From SAR116 cluster bacterium (lineage in GTDB: Bacteria > Pseudomonadota > Alphaproteobacteria > Puniceispirillales > Puniceispirillaceae), in NCBI GenBank assembly GCA_004212735.1, contig SHBD01000009.1, forward strand, positions 1 through 64,000: DNA of 64,000 bases, written 5' to 3'. The position numbers and the translations under genes were made by a program. Positions 36,805 through 45,814 of the stretch are shown here, one piece after another. The notes under the pieces were generated by a model that saw only the letters and a list, made by a program, of their open reading frames with translations, ran no database searches and was not told the DNA's origin. Within the stretch, counting starts at the first letter, position 1, and each line of letters begins with the position of its first letter.

Positions 36805-37386
36805 CTATTTATGGCGAGGTCTGACACGCCCAGAATCCTGCCAAGACTTGAAGCTGGGTGTATCAGAAACATCTGATTGTCCGGCCAACGTCCCTTTGCG
36901 GAGAGGACATCTGCGTGGCCTCTCGCGGGTTGGCAATCTGGGCGGCGCTGATGGTGAGGATCGGAGATCAAGAATTTTCCGCAGCACCCTGGTCCTGCAT
37001 CGTAGCTCCTCCAATGTAACCGTGACGCTGGACGGATAATGACAAGCGGCTCCTGAACTCCTGTCAACGGCATAACCAATGACCCCGCCAAAAATAACAT
37101 TGCCCCAAACGATGTCCTTGTGGGAATCTTGGATATCTGAGTTTGCGACCTTGTACCCGTCCTTTTTGCAGATGATGGTCAATTCATCGCAGGCAGTCTC
37201 AATCGTCACGGTCCCGGGTGAGGACGCAACAACAAACTCCCCTTCCAAATTTTTCAATGTGCAGTGCGCCCCTGCGGGAACTGTCTTGACGGTCATTACC
37301 TGCCGGTCATCATCCACGATCGATGAGCAACCAGATAATGCAGACAATGCGCCGATGCACAAAGATGTTTGAGTCCATTTTTTCAT
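36805..37386 (-). CDS. small lipoprotein with an aberrant C-terminal tail
   Basis: The 193-aa protein starts MKKWTQTSLCIGALSALSGC, a clear lipoprotein signal with lipidated Cys20. It continues with a compact domain (TVPAGAHCTLKN, CKKDGYKV, GNVIFGGVIGYAVDRSSGAACHYPSSVTVTL) typical of a widespread envelope lipoprotein family of unknown function. Homologues usually end soon after the last motif. Here about 70 basic, Pro/Arg-rich residues follow, suggesting the native end was lost or read out of frame. It is convergent with the DarT-like gene only 33 bases away, so the tail may mark the island's border. Confidence 0.75.
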   Translation of the reverse strand: MKKWTQTSLCIGALSALSGCSSIVDDDRQVMTVKTVPAGAHCTLKNLEGEFVVASSPGTVTIETACDELTIICKKDGYKVANSDIQDSHKDIVWGNVIFGGVIGYAVDRSSGAACHYPSSVTVTLEELRCRTRVLRKILDLRSSPSAPPRLPTRERPRRCPLRKGTLAGQSDVSDTPSFKSWQDSGRVRPRHK

Positions 37387-37563
37387 GAACCTCCCTCCCT
37401 TTGTGAGTTGTGCTCCCCACCCTATCGGCCAAAAGTTAAAAAACGTTAGCAGGATGAATGAACCAAACCTCAATGCCCGGCGTGGCTTTTTGGCCTGCTG
37501 AGGAGGGCGGTTCTTTTTTGTGGCCCCTTCCCTGATGCGCTGATCATGTCTATCTTGTAGTAT

Positions 37564-39804
37564 ATGGATGATATCACCCCGAACAATGATGCAAATGTTG
37601 CCGTTGGTGCGGCTGATGGCGGAACAGGCGCGAAGATGGGCGCGAAGATGGGCGCGGATATGGGCACTGATTCAGGTGCAAAGGCCACAACGGATAATCT
37701 GATCATCACGCGGCCACGCGCGCCCGCCGAGTTCGATCTGCAATCCGAGTTCAAACCGGCCGGTGACCAGCCAGATGCGATTGCCGAGTTGATTGCCGGC
37801 ATCAAGGAGGGTGAGCGCGATCAGGTGCTGCTTGGCGTGACCGGATCGGGCAAGACGTTTACCGCAGCGCATGTGATCAAGGCGATCAAGCGGCCAACGC
37901 TGATCCTCGCGCCGAACAAGACACTGGCAGCGCAGCTCTATGGCGAGATGAAAGCGCTGTTCCCGGATAATGCGGTCGAATATTTCGTCTCTTATTATGA
38001 TTATTACCAGCCCGAGGCCTATGTGCCGCGCTCGGACACCTATATCGAGAAGGAATCCTCGATTAATGAGCAGATCGACAGAATGCGGCATTCAGCAACG
38101 CGCGCGCTGTTGGAACGCGATGACGTGATCATCGTTGCCTCGGTGTCCTGTATCTATGGCATCGGGTCGGTGGAAACCTATTCAACGATGACGCAGATTC
38201 TGGCTGTCGGCGAGGATTTCCCACGGCAGGATCTGCTGCGCAAATTCACCGAGCTGCAATACCGGCGCAATGATACCAATTTCGTTCGTGGTGCTTTTCG
38301 GGTGCGCGGGGATTCGGTGGAGCTGTTTCCGGCCCACCTTGAGGACCGAGCGTGGCGGATCTCGCTGTTCGGTGACGAGATTGAGGCGATTTTCGAGATT
38401 GACCCCCTGACCGGTGAGAAAACCCGGACGCTGGACAGCATCACGGTTTTTGCCAATTCGCATTATGTGACACCGCGCCCGACATTGCAGCAGGCCTGTA
38501 AACAGATCAAGGAAGAGTTGAAGGTCCGGCTGGCCGAATTCACCCAGCAGAACAAGCTGTTGGAAGCGCAACGGATCGAACAGCGCACACAGTTCGATGT
38601 CGAGATGATCGAGGCAACCGGCGTGTGCGCCGGGATCGAGAATTACTCGCGCTATCTGTCGGGGCGGGGGCCAGGCGAGCCGCCGCCGACATTGTTTGAA
38701 TATCTGCCAGACAATGCGCTGCTGATCATTGATGAGAGCCATGTCACCGTGCCGCAGCTTGGCGCGATGTATAAGGGCGATTTCGCACGCAAATCGACAT
38801 TGTCGGAATATGGGTTTCGGCTGCCATCCTGCATGGATAACCGGCCGCTGAAATTCGAGGAATGGGAGGGCTTCCGCCCGCAGACGATCTTTGTCTCGGC
38901 AACGCCCGGGCCGTGGGAAATGCAACGCACGGGCGGCGTGTTTGCCGAACAGGTGGTGCGACCAACCGGGCTGATCGACCCGGAATGTATTGTCCGGCCA
39001 ACGACCAACCAGGTTGATGATATCATCGCCGAAAGCCGCGAGATGGCGGCCAGGGGCAACCGCGTTCTGATCACCACCTTGACCAAGAAAATGGCCGAGG
39101 CGCTGTCGGAATATATGTATGAGGGCGGCATCAGGGTGCGCTATCTGCATTCGGATATCGACACGCTGGAACGGATCGAGATTATGCGCGATTTGCGGCT
39201 TGGCGTGTTTGATGTGTTGATCGGGATCAACCTGCTGCGCGAGGGGCTGGATATCCCCGAATGTGCATTGGTGGGGATACTGGATGCCGACAAGGAGGGC
39301 TATCTGCGGTCAAAGACATCGCTGATCCAGACGATTGGCCGCGCGGCGCGTAACATTGAAGGGCGGGTCATCCTCTATGGCGACAGGGTCACCGACTCGA
39401 TGCAATATGCGCTGGATGAGACCAACCGGCGGCGCGCCAAGCAACAGGCCTGGAACGAGGCCAATGGCATCACCCCGGAATCAGTGAAAAAGGAAATCGC
39501 CGATGTGCTGAATTCAGTCTATGAGCGCGGCGACCATCTGACACCGGAGGCCGGCGGCAAAGCGGGCGCTCTGGTCGGCAGCAACTTCAAGACGGTGATC
39601 GCCGATCTGGAAAAGTCAATGCGCGAGGCCGCCGGCAATCTGGAGTTTGAGGAAGCCGCCCGGCTGCGTGACGAAATCAGACGCATGGAAGCTGCCGAGC
39701 TGGGGCTGACCGCACCCGGTATGCCAAGCAGCATCGCCCAGAACCACGGCTTTCCAGCCGGCACCCCGGGCGCACCCCCGAAGAAACGCAGCAGACGTCG
39801 ATAA
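37564..39804 (+). CDS. uvrB: excinuclease ABC subunit B
   Basis: UvrB is the damage-verifying helicase of nucleotide excision repair. Walker A is GVTGSGKT at residues 91-98, the beta-hairpin region has [12 protein letters not shown], helicase motifs [10 protein letters not shown] and [11 protein letters not shown] follow, and the C-terminal UVR domain is [18 protein letters not shown]. The conserved protein begins near residue 56 ([15 protein letters not shown]). The preceding 55 residues are an extension partly built from 12-bp repeats (GAKM), with several possible in-frame ATG starts and no strong ribosome-binding site before 37564. Confidence 0.97.
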   Translation: MDDITPNNDANVAVGAADGGTGAKMGAKMGADMGTDSGAKATTDNLIITRPRAPAEFDLQSEFKPAGDQPDAIAELIAGIKEGERDQVLLGVTGSGKTFTAAHVIKAIKRPTLILAPNKTLAAQLYGEMKALFPDNAVEYFVSYYDYYQPEAYVPRSDTYIEKESSINEQIDRMRHSATRALLERDDVIIVASVSCIYGIGSVETYSTMTQILAVGEDFPRQDLLRKFTELQYRRNDTNFVRGAFRVRGDSVELFPAHLEDRAWRISLFGDEIEAIFEIDPLTGEKTRTLDSITVFANSHYVTPRPTLQQACKQIKEELKVRLAEFTQQNKLLEAQRIEQRTQFDVEMIEATGVCAGIENYSRYLSGRGPGEPPPTLFEYLPDNALLIIDESHVTVPQLGAMYKGDFARKSTLSEYGFRLPSCMDNRPLKFEEWEGFRPQTIFVSATPGPWEMQRTGGVFAEQVVRPTGLIDPECIVRPTTNQVDDIIAESREMAARGNRVLITTLTKKMAEALSEYMYEGGIRVRYLHSDIDTLERIEIMRDLRLGVFDVLIGINLLREGLDIPECALVGILDADKEGYLRSKTSLIQTIGRAARNIEGRVILYGDRVTDSMQYALDETNRRRAKQQAWNEANGITPESVKKEIADVLNSVYERGDHLTPEAGGKAGALVGSNFKTVIADLEKSMREAAGNLEFEEAARLRDEIRRMEAAELGLTAPGMPSSIAQNHGFPAGTPGAPPKKRSRRR
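37627..37662 (+). repeat. 3 x 12-bp repeat in the uvrB N-terminal extension
   Basis: Two perfect copies of ggcgcgaagatg and one variant occur in frame; each copy carries an in-frame ATG. Confidence 0.92.
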
Positions 39805-39875
39805 TCAAGACAGCCCTAATCGAGACGACGCTCATCAAGACGGCCTTAATCGAGACGACGCTCATCAAGACGGGC
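39805..39875. repeat. 30-bp tandem repeat directly after uvrB
   Basis: Copies start with atcaag at 39805, 39835 and 39865, the last partial. The tract begins at the base after the uvrB stop codon. Confidence 0.95.
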
Positions 39876-40147
39876 AGTGCGGCGGTCACGTCCAAAAAAT
39901 CTGGCGGCAAGTTTGACCATATATATGGCCGATAAAATCAGGCTATAAATCAGGCCATCAAACAGACCTTGGCCCGCCAGCGGCAGCGTTGACAACACCG
40001 CTACAACCGATATTTTTTCCATGTTTTAGGCACGTTAGCCAGCCCCGTCCTGCGGTAACGACAGGCGAAAAAAGCAACCTTTTGGCGGATTGTTTTACAC
40101 AGAGTCATGATTTTGTCACATCAGCCCGGTCACAGCACAAAAAAACC

Positions 40148-40210
40148 ATGGAGAAAACAGCATTTTTACTCTTGATAATTGTCAACATATTGATTTTATT
40201 TGTTTATTGA
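40148..40210 (+). CDS. possible 20-aa membrane peptide
   Basis: This short frame encodes MEKTAFLLLIIVNILILFVY, one charged pair followed by a single hydrophobic helix. It has no convincing ribosome-binding site and lies in AT-rich DNA where hydrophobic codons arise by chance. It could also be a stress-type small membrane protein. Confidence 0.25.
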   Translation: MEKTAFLLLIIVNILILFVY

Positions 40211-40213
40211 AAA

Positions 40214-40232
40214 TTGCCTAAAAAATAGGCAA
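40214..40232. other. perfect hairpin between uvrB and uvrC
   Basis: The inverted repeat TTGCCTA / TAGGCAA has a five-A loop and starts four bases after the small frame ends. No T-tract follows, so it is not a standard terminator. Confidence 0.6.
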
Positions 40233-40281
40233 GCTCAAAAATCTGAGAGATAACCTAGAAGCAGGGCGGGTGCAGCGCCTT

Positions 40282-40302
40282 TTGTCCACAAGGTTATCCA
40301 CA
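40282..40302. promoter_or_regulatory. two DnaA-box-like sites
   Basis: TTGTCCACA (one mismatch) and TTATCCACA (perfect consensus) lie three bases apart in the same direction, next to an AT-rich tract. This is the arrangement expected for DnaA binding, but two sites alone do not make an origin. Confidence 0.45.
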
Positions 40303-40596
40303 GGCTTCGGGGATTGTTTTTTCCGGCCTCAGGGGAGCTTGAACGGCAGGTGATTCGGCAGGTGCGTGGGCTGTGGGTAGGCGGGGGTTGGCGGTAGGCT
40401 CGCAGGTGGTTGGCAATAGACGGAGAGATGACGGGCAATAGACTGACAGATGACTGGCGGATGCGGAAAACAGCGGCTGTTTTGCTCCACCCCCTACACA
40501 TCAACGGCAATTAACATTAAGTTGAAAGCATGAAGTTTTTGCGCCCCACACAAGCCATTATTTTTGGCCATCCTTCCCTGGCAAAAGGGGTTGGCG

Positions 40597-42573
40597 ATGG
40601 GTGACCCGGCCACCACAAATGCGACGTCTGGTGCTACGTCTGGAGCTACGTCTGGAGCAACCTCTGGAGCAACATCGGGCGATGAGACGGGCCGGCCGGT
40701 GAATTTGCCACCCGACATCTGGCGCGGGATCGAGTATCTGAAGAGCGAGTTGAAAACCCTGTCGAGTGATCCAGGCGTTTACCGGATGCTGAATGGCGTT
40801 GGCGAAGTGCTGTATGTCGGCAAGGCCCGTAATCTGGCGCGGCGTGTCGGCAGCTACACCCAGCCGAACCGGCTTTCGAACCGGATCATGCGGATGGTCA
40901 GCGAGACCGAAAAGCTGGAGGTGATTGTCACCAAGTCAGAGATCGAGGCGCTGCTGCTTGAATCGAACCTGATCAAGAAGATGAAACCGCGCTACAATAT
41001 TCTGCTGCGCGACGATAAGAGCCTGCCACAGATTTTGCTGACCGCCGATCATGAGTTCGGACAATTGACCAAACATCGGGGCCGCAAAACCCGCAAAGGT
41101 GAATATTTCGGCCCCTTTGCCTCCGCCGGCTCAGTCAACAGGACGGTGGCCGATCTGGCGCGCGCCTTCATGCTGCGGACCTGTTCGGATTCGGTCTTTG
41201 CCAGCCGCACACGGCCCTGCCTGCAATATCAGATCAAGCGTTGTACCGCGCCCTGTGTCGGGCATGTGACAAAGGGTGACTATGCCAAACAGATGGCGCA
41301 AGCGCACCGGTTCCTGTCTGGCGGGTCGGCGGAAATACAGCGTGAATATGCCGCCCGCATGCACAGCGCCGCAGACAAGCTGGAATTCGAGACAGCCGCA
41401 ATCTGGCGCAATCGTATCCGCGCGTTGACCGGCATTCAGGCGAACCAAGATATCAACCTGCCGAACCTGCCAGATGCGGATATCATTGCCCTTGCCCGCA
41501 GTGGTGACCGATCCTGCATCCAGATTTTTTTCATCCGGTCCGGCTCCAACTACGGCAACCGGTCCTATTTTCTGACGCATAATCAGGATAGCGAGGCCGA
41601 TGAGGTACTGGGAGCCTTTCTCGGCCAGTTCTATGAGGATAAGGAACCGCCCCCGTATATTCTGGTCTCGGACGACCCGGCGGAAAAGGCGCTGCTTGAG
41701 GATGCTTTGTCGGAGGCAGCCGGGCGCACCGTGCATATCTCGCGCCCGCAACGCGGTGCCCGCACCAAATTGACGACGATGGCAAGCCGCAATGCCGAAG
41801 AGGCGCTGGCCCGGCATATGGCAAACGCCGCCTCGCAGAAACGGCTGTTGGGGGAGTTGGCCGATGCGCTTGATCTGGAGGAACCACCACAGCGTATCGA
41901 GGTCTATGACAATTCGCATATTCAGGGACGACACGCCGTTGGCGGCATGATTGTCGCCGGGCCGGAAGGTTTCAACAAAGCCGCCTATCGCCGCTTCAAC
42001 ATCCGTGATGAAGGCAAGCATGCCACCGAACAGGGAGATGATTTTGCGATGATGCGCCAGGTCATCAACCGCCGGTTCGAACGCGCGCTGAAGGAGGACC
42101 CAGACAGACTGTCCGGCAACTGGCCCGATCTGATGCTGATTGATGGTGGCAAAGGCCAGCTCTCGGCGGTCACAGATGTTATGGATGACCTTGGCATCAC
42201 CGACATTGCCGTTGTCGCCATTTCAAAGGGGCCCGACCGCAATGCCGGACGAGAGCAGTTTCACATCAGGGGCCGGACCAGCTTTACCCTGCCGCCACAT
42301 TCATCGGCAATGCATTTCCTCCAGCGGCTGCGCGATGAATCGCATCGCTATGCGATTGGCACACATCGCGCCAAACGCCAGAAAAGTGAACTGACAAGCC
42401 CGCTTGATGCTGTTCCCGGGATTGGGCCAAAGCGGAAAAAGGCGTTGCTTGCACATTTTGGTTCGGCACGCGCTGTGTCGGCAGCCGGGCTGAAGGATCT
42501 GGAAGCTGTCGAGGGCATCTCGAAAAAATTTGCGCAACAAATTTATGATTGGTTTTATAGTGGGCAATCATAG
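40597..42573 (+). CDS. uvrC: excinuclease ABC subunit C
   Basis: UvrC makes both incisions in nucleotide excision repair. The GIY-YIG nuclease domain (SSDPGVYRMLNGVGEVLYVGKARNL) comes first, then the UvrB-binding UVR segment (KLEFETAAIWRNRI). The RNase-H-like C-terminal nuclease (EVYDNSHIQGRHAVGGMIV, DLMLIDGGKGQL) and helix-hairpin-helix (VPGIGPKRKKALLAHFG) follow. ATG 40597 has AAAGGGG upstream; ATG 40564 is an alternative. About 25 Thr/Ser/Gly/Ala residues from 12-bp repeats precede the conserved domain, paralleling uvrB. Confidence 0.97.
   Translation: MGDPATTNATSGATSGATSGATSGATSGDETGRPVNLPPDIWRGIEYLKSELKTLSSDPGVYRMLNGVGEVLYVGKARNLARRVGSYTQPNRLSNRIMRMVSETEKLEVIVTKSEIEALLLESNLIKKMKPRYNILLRDDKSLPQILLTADHEFGQLTKHRGRKTRKGEYFGPFASAGSVNRTVADLARAFMLRTCSDSVFASRTRPCLQYQIKRCTAPCVGHVTKGDYAKQMAQAHRFLSGGSAEIQREYAARMHSAADKLEFETAAIWRNRIRALTGIQANQDINLPNLPDADIIALARSGDRSCIQIFFIRSGSNYGNRSYFLTHNQDSEADEVLGAFLGQFYEDKEPPPYILVSDDPAEKALLEDALSEAAGRTVHISRPQRGARTKLTTMASRNAEEALARHMANAASQKRLLGELADALDLEEPPQRIEVYDNSHIQGRHAVGGMIVAGPEGFNKAAYRRFNIRDEGKHATEQGDDFAMMRQVINRRFERALKEDPDRLSGNWPDLMLIDGGKGQLSAVTDVMDDLGITDIAVVAISKGPDRNAGREQFHIRGRTSFTLPPHSSAMHFLQRLRDESHRYAIGTHRAKRQKSELTSPLDAVPGIGPKRKKALLAHFGSARAVSAAGLKDLEAVEGISKKFAQQIYDWFYSGQS
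40624..40680 (+). repeat. 12-bp repeat in the uvrC N-terminal extension
   Basis: About five copies of acgtctggagct, decaying at the right end, encode TSGA units in frame. Confidence 0.93.
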
Positions 42574-42667
42574 GCACATAAGCCATACTGGCACCACAGG
42601 GAATGGCGGGGCCGGTTCACACGCCGCCCCGCATCCCCATGTGCCGTGTATAGGAGCCAACTGACAG

Positions 42668-43231
42668 ATGATTTTTGCGGTCAAAGCCATACCGAACTGG
42701 ATGACCATCGGGCGCATTCTGGCGACACCGGTGGTGGCGGTGCTGATCTGGATGGACAGCCCGGATTTCGGCTATGCGCTGGCGCTGGCGCTGTTCACCC
42801 TTGCCAGTGTTACCGATTTTTTTGATGGCTGGATCGCCCGGCGGCTGAATGTCGTCTCGCCACTTGGCGAGATGCTCGACCCGATCGCCGATAAGATGCT
42901 GATCGGCTGTGCGTTGCTGGCGCTGGCCAATGTGACGAAAGCTGGCTGGGTCTTTCTGGTGCCGGCACTGGTCATTCTGCTAAGGGAATTTATGATTTCG
43001 GGCCTTCGGGAGTATCTGGCTAAGCGCAGCTTTTCGGCGCCAGTGACGGCGCTGGCAAAATGGAAAACAACGGCGCAGATTCTGGCGGTTGGTTTCCTGA
43101 TTGGCGCGCCTGCCTTTCCGGTGGTGCCCTTTGCCGCCGAAACCGGCTTGGTGCTGTTGTGGATTGCCGCTGGATTGACGGTGCAGACCGGCTATGGCTA
43201 TATCCGAGAAGCGTTGCGCCATGTCGCCTGA
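42668..43231 (+). CDS. pgsA: CDP-diacylglycerol-glycerol-3-phosphate 3-phosphatidyltransferase
   Basis: PgsA makes phosphatidylglycerol phosphate in the inner membrane. The 187-aa protein has the CDP-alcohol phosphotransferase motif DFFDGWIARRL followed by GEMLDPIADK with the metal-binding Asp residues, and four to six membrane helices. It overlaps mobB by 11 bases. The uvrC-pgsA-mob/moe order is common in alphaproteobacteria. Confidence 0.95.
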   Translation: MIFAVKAIPNWMTIGRILATPVVAVLIWMDSPDFGYALALALFTLASVTDFFDGWIARRLNVVSPLGEMLDPIADKMLIGCALLALANVTKAGWVFLVPALVILLREFMISGLREYLAKRSFSAPVTALAKWKTTAQILAVGFLIGAPAFPVVPFAAETGLVLLWIAAGLTVQTGYGYIREALRHVA

Positions 43232-43802
43232 CACCGCCAGCATCACCCTAGCTAGGACGCCCCTTGCCGGCGCCAGCCGCCATGGCTTTGTCATCGGCCT
43301 TGCTGGCTGGTCGGGGAGTGGCAAGACAACGCTGGCTGAACAGCTGATTGGCGCACTGACAGCGCGGGGCCGCGATGTGGCGACAATCAAACACGCGCAT
43401 CACCAGTTTGATGCCGATGTGCCGGGTAAGGACAGTCATCGCCACCGCACCGCCGGTGCACATCAGGTGCTGGTATCATCGGCACTGCGTTCAGTGCTGT
43501 TTACCGAGCATGGCACCGGCGGCGACCGGCCGCTTGATGAGTTGCTGGCAGCATTGGCACCAGCAGATATCGTGTTGGTCGAAGGGTTCAAGCGCGAGCC
43601 CATTCCTAAAATCGAGATTTACCGCGAGGCTGTTGGCAAACCACCACTCTGGCCAGGGGATGAATGGATCATCGCCACCGCAACCGACATGAAGCTGGAA
43701 CCGCAGACAGATGGCGCCCCGGCGATTGTTCTGGATCTGAATGACGCTGCCGCCATCGCCGATTTGATTTGCGGGCTCGCCGGTGCGGACAAACAGACAT
43801 GA
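43221..43802 (+). CDS. mobB: molybdopterin-guanine dinucleotide biosynthesis adaptor protein
   Basis: This P-loop GTPase of about 193 aa helps load GMP onto molybdopterin. The Walker A is GWSGSGKTT. ATIKHAHHQFDADVPGKDSHRHRTAGA and VEGFKREPIPKIEIYR are MobB hallmarks. The start ATG 43221 lies inside the pgsA end, and its stop overlaps the moeA start as ATGA, so translation is coupled. Confidence 0.93.
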   Translation: MSPDTASITLARTPLAGASRHGFVIGLAGWSGSGKTTLAEQLIGALTARGRDVATIKHAHHQFDADVPGKDSHRHRTAGAHQVLVSSALRSVLFTEHGTGGDRPLDELLAALAPADIVLVEGFKREPIPKIEIYREAVGKPPLWPGDEWIIATATDMKLEPQTDGAPAIVLDLNDAAAIADLICGLAGADKQT

Positions 43803-45037
43803 GCCATGAAGGCACGCTGCCACCGGAAACGGCGCGTGCGCGCCTTTTGCAAACGGTTGGGAAAATAGTCAGGACTGAAAGCTGCGCGCTTACGGCGGCG
43901 GCCGGACGCCGGCTTGATGCGGCGCTGGTGGCGAGCGCCAATCTGCCAGCGACAGCCAACGCCGCAGTCGATGGCTATGCGGTGCATGCTGATTTTCTGG
44001 CGGCGAATCCGACACATGCGTTCACGATTGTCGGGCGGGCGGCGGCTGGCCACCCCTTTTCTGGCCGCATTGCCAAAGGTGAGGCGATCCGCATTTTCAC
44101 CGGCGCGATTATGCCAGACGGCCCGGACGCGGTGGCCATGCACGAGCAATGCCGCGCTGATGAGACAGCCGGAACCGTGCAGATTGACACCGCGCTGACG
44201 CCGGGCAGCAACAGCCGACCAGCTGGCGAGAATATCCGGGTTGGCGAGACCATCATCGCGGCGGGAACAAGATTGGGGCCAGCCGATATTGGCATTGCCG
44301 CTGCTGCCGGCCATGCCACGCTTTCGGTCTGTCGGCGGCTTGTTGTCGGGCTGGTGTCGATGGGTGATGAGATTGTTGAGCCCGGGGCGGTACCGGCCTT
44401 TGGCCAGTCCTTTGATTCAAACCGGCCAATGCTGCGGGCACTGGTTGCCGCCGACGGTCATGAGGTCCGCGATTTTCCGATCGTGCCAGATGACGCCGAG
44501 GCGTTGATCGCCACCTATCGCAAGGCCTTTGGCAGCTGTGATGTGGTGATCTCATCCGGCGGTGCCTCGGATGGTGATGAAGATCACACGCAGACAGCGT
44601 TGCAGGCGCTTGGAGCCGAGCTGGTGTTCTGGAGGCTGGCGATGAAGCCTGGCAGGCCAATGGCGGTTGGCAGCCTGGGCTGGAAACGGCTGTTCTGTCT
44701 GCCGGGCAACCCGGTAGCGGCTTTTGTGTGTTACCGGCTGTTGGCGGCACCTGCTCTCACGGTGATGGCGGGCGGTGAGGCAGGCACAATTTTGCGGATT
44801 CCGGTGCGAGCTGGCTTTACCCACAGGAAACGCGTGGGCCGCGCCGAATATCTGCGAGTCCGGCTACAGGCCGATGACGCGGGCCAGATTGTCATGCAGC
44901 TGCACGGGCGGCGGGGCGCTGGTGTATTGTCATCACTTACCGGCGCCGATGGGCTGATTGAGATTCCTGTTGAAAATGCCGGGGTGAGTGAGGGAGACTA
45001 TCTGTCGTTTATTCCGTTTCGTGAGGCTGGATTATGA
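43799..45037 (+). CDS. moeA: molybdopterin molybdenumtransferase
   Basis: MoeA inserts molybdate into adenylylated molybdopterin. The 412-aa protein shows ANAAVDGYAVH, GENIRVGE, VSMGDEIVEPGA, SSGGASDGDEDH and FCLPGNPVAAFVCY, covering the family domains in order. It overlaps mobB upstream and moaD downstream by four bases each. Confidence 0.96.
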   Translation: MSHEGTLPPETARARLLQTVGKIVRTESCALTAAAGRRLDAALVASANLPATANAAVDGYAVHADFLAANPTHAFTIVGRAAAGHPFSGRIAKGEAIRIFTGAIMPDGPDAVAMHEQCRADETAGTVQIDTALTPGSNSRPAGENIRVGETIIAAGTRLGPADIGIAAAAGHATLSVCRRLVVGLVSMGDEIVEPGAVPAFGQSFDSNRPMLRALVAADGHEVRDFPIVPDDAEALIATYRKAFGSCDVVISSGGASDGDEDHTQTALQALGAELVFWRLAMKPGRPMAVGSLGWKRLFCLPGNPVAAFVCYRLLAAPALTVMAGGEAGTILRIPVRAGFTHRKRVGRAEYLRVRLQADDAGQIVMQLHGRRGAGVLSSLTGADGLIEIPVENAGVSEGDYLSFIPFREAGL

Positions 45038-45300
45038 GTGATGAAATGATCAATGTTCTGTATTTCGCTTGGATGCGTGAACATACGGGCACCGCAAGCG
45101 AGCAGATCGCCCTGCCCGATGGCGCGCAAACAGTTGGCGATCTGATGCCGACACTGATGGCGCGGTCCGCCGGGCATGCGCTGGCGCTGAAAAACATGGC
45201 GGCGGTGCGAGTTGCCATCAACCGCAGTCATGGCGGTCTGAAAACACCCGTGGCGGCGGGTGATGAGATTGCGTTTTTCCCGCCCGTGACAGGTGGGTGA
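45034..45300 (+). CDS. moaD: molybdopterin synthase sulfur carrier subunit
   Basis: This small ubiquitin-fold protein (88 aa) ends in the required Gly-Gly (FFPPVTGG), the site that carries the thiocarboxylate used by MoaE. It starts within the moeA stop (ATGA) and is followed by moaE after one base. Confidence 0.95.
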   Translation: MSDEMINVLYFAWMREHTGTASEQIALPDGAQTVGDLMPTLMARSAGHALALKNMAAVRVAINRSHGGLKTPVAAGDEIAFFPPVTGG

Positions 45301-45301
45301 G

Positions 45302-45751
45302 ATGGCGGTGCGTGTCCAGCAGGATGATTTTGACGTTGGCGCTGAGAGCCGCGCGTTGCAGGGGCCAGCGGTGGGCGCGATCGCGCTGTTTGTTGGCACG
45401 GTGCGCAGCCTGAGCGAAGATGACAGTGTCACCGCGATGACGCTTGAACATTATCCGGGAATGACCGAGGCCGAAATCAGCCGCATCGAGGATGAGGCAC
45501 GGGCGCGCTGGCCGTTGCTGGGCGTGACGGTGGTGCATCGCGTCGGGCGTCTGCTGGCAGGCGAGCAGATTGTGCTTGTCGCCGTATCATCGGCGCACCG
45601 GCAAGCCGCCTTTGATGCGGCGCAGTATATGATGGATTTTCTGAAAACCGACGCGCCGTTCTGGAAGGCCGAGGAACGCGGCGATCAGCTCAGCTGGGTG
45701 GAGGCTCGGCAATCCGATAACGATGCCCATGCCAAATGGACGCAAGAGTGA
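45302..45751 (+). CDS. moaE: molybdopterin synthase catalytic subunit
   Basis: MoaE with MoaD converts cyclic pyranopterin monophosphate to molybdopterin. The 149-aa protein has GAIALFVGTVR, HYPGMTEAEI, VVHRVGRLLAGEQIVLVAVSSAHR and the catalytic Lys region LKTDAPFWKAE. It is the last gene of the pgsA-mobB-moeA-moaD-moaE run, followed by a 19-bp duplication. Confidence 0.96.
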   Translation: MAVRVQQDDFDVGAESRALQGPAVGAIALFVGTVRSLSEDDSVTAMTLEHYPGMTEAEISRIEDEARARWPLLGVTVVHRVGRLLAGEQIVLVAVSSAHRQAAFDAAQYMMDFLKTDAPFWKAEERGDQLSWVEARQSDNDAHAKWTQE

Positions 45752-45757
45752 ATTGTT

Positions 45758-45798
45758 ACTCACAAAGGGTTTCCCCACTCACAAAGGGTTTCCCCACT
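45758..45798. repeat. 19-bp tandem repeat in the moaE-ilvE convergent gap
   Basis: Two perfect copies of actcacaaagggtttcccc (45758-45776 and 45777-45795) plus act lie in the 63-base gap. The unit is not a multiple of three. Confidence 0.95.
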
Positions 45799-45814
45799 GG
45801 CATTCAGAATTTAA

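Larger units (their letters stand above)
39805..40596. other. gene-poor AT-rich interval between uvrB and uvrC
   Basis: Nearly 800 bases hold no conventional gene. In order they contain a 30-bp duplication touching the uvrB stop (39805-39875), an AT-rich core (about 40080-40250) with a possible 20-aa membrane peptide and a perfect hairpin, two DnaA-box-like sites (40282-40302), and imperfect cagatgac/ggcaatag-type repeats before uvrC. Confidence 0.7.

Noticed and set aside
37387-37563. LexA box upstream of uvrB
   Set aside because: No alphaproteobacterial GTTC-N7-GTTC site was seen in the divergent gap.
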